A DNA stretch of 7,946 nucleotides from positions 1 to 7,946 of the forward strand of contig CAKQNH010000187.1 of the NCBI GenBank assembly GCA_934255105.1, read 5' to 3'. The stretch is from an uncultured Pirellulaceae bacterium. Its GTDB lineage: Bacteria; Planctomycetota; Planctomycetia; Pirellulales; Pirellulaceae. This document shows, piece after piece, positions 6,291 to 7,946 of the stretch. The translations under genes and the position numbers were made by a program. The first letter of the stretch is position 1, and each line of letters starts with the position of its first letter. The notes under the pieces were generated by a model. The model was given only the letters and a program-made list of their open reading frames with translations, was not told where the DNA came from and searched no databases.

Positions 6291-6435
6291 TGAGGCTCCG
6301 CGTGAAACTGTTCAACTCTGTCCAACTTTTAACGTTGAATAAAGCCCGAGCCATTTATTATCGTCGTTGCGCTCACTCGAGCCAGGAATCTACGGCGGGC
6401 AGCGGTAGCTTCTGGCCGTGCAGTCGAGCCAATTG
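6291..6435 (+). other. Spacer between carbonic anhydrase and permease genes
   Basis: These 145 bases contain TTCAAC (6311-6316) and GTTGAA (6334-6339), a six-base inverted repeat with a 17-base loop, followed by AT-rich sequence but no T-run, so it is not a convincing terminator. Read-through from the carbonic anhydrase gene into the permease gene is possible but cannot be shown. There is no Shine-Dalgarno match just before 6436. Confidence 0.4.
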
Positions 6436-7946
6436 ATGACGACTGACATCTGGATTGTGACAGGTATTCTTGCGGCTACAATTGTGGCCTTTATGCTCGA
6501 CCGATTTCGGTCGGATTTCGTTGCGTTCATCACGTTGTTGACGCTACTTCTGACTGGCATTCTGACGCCCCAAGAGGCGACGGCGGGTTTCTCCAACTCG
6601 CTAGTGATTATGATTGCGGGGCTGTTTGTCGTGGGGGGGGCGATCCTGCAGTCGGGCGTCGCTGATCTTGCAGGGCGATGGTTGGGCAGAGTTGGAGGGA
6701 CCTCACCAATTCGACTGGTAGTCACCGTGATGTTGACCACTGCGATGCTGGCGGCCGTTCTCAGTGCAAATGGAACCGTTGCCGTGATGCTTCCGATCGT
6801 GCTGAGCCTTTGTCGCCGCAGCGGCGTTTCACCCACGAAACTTCTGATCCCGCTAGCCTTTGCGGCATCGCTGGGAGGGGCGTTGACGCTGATCGGTACG
6901 ACATCAAATTTGGTTGTTAGTGCGGAACTACGCGAAGCGGGGCTGGAAACCTTCCGCTTTTTTTCGTTTGCGCCGGCGGGTTTGGTGATGCTCACAATCG
7001 GGATCGTATACATGGCGACGATAGGGACGCGGCTTCTACCCGCGCAGCAGACCGGCGCGGGCAGGGCAGGGGATGGTGATCGGACGCTGGGTCTCGTTTC
7101 TCGCCCCGCACTTATTCATAGCTATGGTGTGGGCAGTCAGGTTTGCAAAGTACGGATTCCCCACCGATCCGAGTTTGTTGGACACACGCTACGCGACCTT
7201 GAGCTGCGGACAAAGTTTCACGTCAATGCACTAGCGGTTTCTACGTCGGGACGGCAAGGGCCGGTGGCGCGTCGCTGCAATGCCGACACGCTGCTGCAGG
7301 TGGGAGATATTCTATTCATTAAGTCATCGAGTAAAGAAGCGATCGCCAATCTTGTCAAAGGCGGCCAGATCGAACTGATTGATCCCGTGGCAGAACTCCC
7401 TAGCGTCGTTCATCTCGCCGAGCTGATCGTTCCACCGCGTTCCGAATTGATCGGCAGAACCGTGCGCGAGATCGATTTCTTTCGCACATTCGGAGCGATG
7501 GTGCTGGCGTTACAGCACGGCGTCCAAAGAGACGTGACGCGCACATCGGATACTCCACTGCAAACCGGCGACACCCTGTTGATTGCCGCCAATGATGGTG
7601 CGCTCAAGCGACTGCGGAAATCAAGAAGCAATCTGCTGCTGGTTAGTGAACAGGAAGAGCAAGCAGAGCCGCCGCTGACTGCGTCGGCGCGCTGGGTTGT
7701 GATAATCTTGATCGCAATGTTGCTGGTGCTGACCACGGGCATGGTAGCCAACGTGACCGCGGTCCTAGTTGCTGCCGCCCTGATGGTTATCGCGGGCGCA
7801 TTTCGCGGTTCCAATGTGTATCGAAGTATCAATTGGGAGAGCATCGTGATGATCGCGTCGATCATGCCATTGGCGATCGCGCTCGAGAAGACGTCAGCTC
7901 TCGAGTTGATCGTCCGCTCAATTGTGGATCGCCCCGAATTAACGGA
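6436..7946 (+). CDS. SLC13/DASS-type anion permease with two RCK_C domains, 3' end outside the window
   Basis: The frame runs open for 503 codons to the window edge without a stop; family members are often about 590-610 residues, so roughly the last 90-100 are missing. Order: membrane helices at about 5-21, 27-43, 53-72, 93-122 and 135-160; the first half-repeat motif SANGTVAVMLPIV (110-122) and the loop IGTTSNLVV (153-161); another helix at about 178-200; then two cytoplasmic TrkA-C/RCK_C modules at about 233-310 (ending LQVGDILFIKSS) and about 325-395 (IVPPRSELIGRTVREID, then LQTGDTLLIAAND). Helices resume at about 418-455 and 467-483. This is the layout of sodium/sulfate/dicarboxylate symporter relatives in which ligand-sensing RCK_C domains split the two transport halves. 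The substrate is unknown. The ATG at 6436 was chosen because the first helix follows directly; TTG at 6433 and GTG at 6418 are in frame, and a TAG at 6406-6408 closes the frame upstream. G8 and T7 homopolymers lie inside the coding sequence. Confidence 0.93.
   Translation, partial: MTTDIWIVTGILAATIVAFMLDRFRSDFVAFITLLTLLLTGILTPQEATAGFSNSLVIMIAGLFVVGGAILQSGVADLAGRWLGRVGGTSPIRLVVTVMLTTAMLAAVLSANGTVAVMLPIVLSLCRRSGVSPTKLLIPLAFAASLGGALTLIGTTSNLVVSAELREAGLETFRFFSFAPAGLVMLTIGIVYMATIGTRLLPAQQTGAGRAGDGDRTLGLVSRPALIHSYGVGSQVCKVRIPHRSEFVGHTLRDLELRTKFHVNALAVSTSGRQGPVARRCNADTLLQVGDILFIKSSSKEAIANLVKGGQIELIDPVAELPSVVHLAELIVPPRSELIGRTVREIDFFRTFGAMVLALQHGVQRDVTRTSDTPLQTGDTLLIAANDGALKRLRKSRSNLLLVSEQEEQAEPPLTASARWVVIILIAMLLVLTTGMVANVTAVLVAAALMVIAGAFRGSNVYRSINWESIVMIASIMPLAIALEKTSALELIVRSIVDRPELT

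Noticed and set aside
6390..7013. 207-codon open frame on the minus strand
   Set aside because: It lies antisense inside the permease gene, has low-complexity Ser/Thr/Ala/Pro composition and no domain; the plus-strand frame there shows clear membrane helices and family motifs.
7410..7865. 151-codon open frame on the minus strand
   Set aside because: Antisense to the second RCK_C domain and following helices of the permease; no recognisable motifs.

Overview
The window reads as chromosomal bacterial DNA of moderately GC-rich composition (judged by eye). It has a few well-kept housekeeping and stress genes separated by loosely packed, partly decayed stretches. A planctomycete-like host (Pirellulales type) is my best guess. 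It rests on the small helical protein coupled to a nucleotidyltransferase-like gene, on weak or absent Shine-Dalgarno sites at most genes, and on the wide spacers. This is inference, not a taxonomic assignment.

Layout: the left half is on the minus strand. Read in that direction, it begins with dps (4821-4366), a ferritin-like DNA-protection and iron-storage protein. A 13-bp minisatellite lies just past its stop. Next comes a two-gene remnant: an intact-looking 88-residue hypothetical (3988-3722) overlapping a nucleotidyltransferase-like gene that breaks off at its catalytic D-x-D motif (3741-3574). Twenty bases later acnA starts (aconitase, 3553-833), followed after 58 bases by a VOC/glyoxalase-fold protein (774-325). 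Another short tandem repeat (16 bp x 3) lies past that gene's stop.

The right half is on the plus strand. It begins with a long spacer and a frameshifted, 5'-truncated pirin-family remnant (about 5250-5488). A type II beta-carbonic anhydrase follows (5619-6290). Last is an SLC13-type permease carrying two RCK_C (TrkA-C) domains, whose open frame starts at 6436 and runs off the window end.

How the genes might work together: acnA and the VOC gene may share a transcript. Aconitase carries an oxidant-labile [4Fe-4S] cluster and Dps protects against iron and peroxide stress, so their proximity is thematically plausible, but nothing here proves co-regulation. Carbonic anhydrase followed by an anion permease invites a bicarbonate-handling hypothesis, but the permease substrate cannot be read from the sequence. 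I see no rRNA, tRNA, CRISPR array, intact mobile element or clear new defence system. The most informative finds are the two eroded genes that ordinary ORF calling misses (the nucleotidyltransferase fragment and the pirin remnant) and the two post-stop minisatellites.
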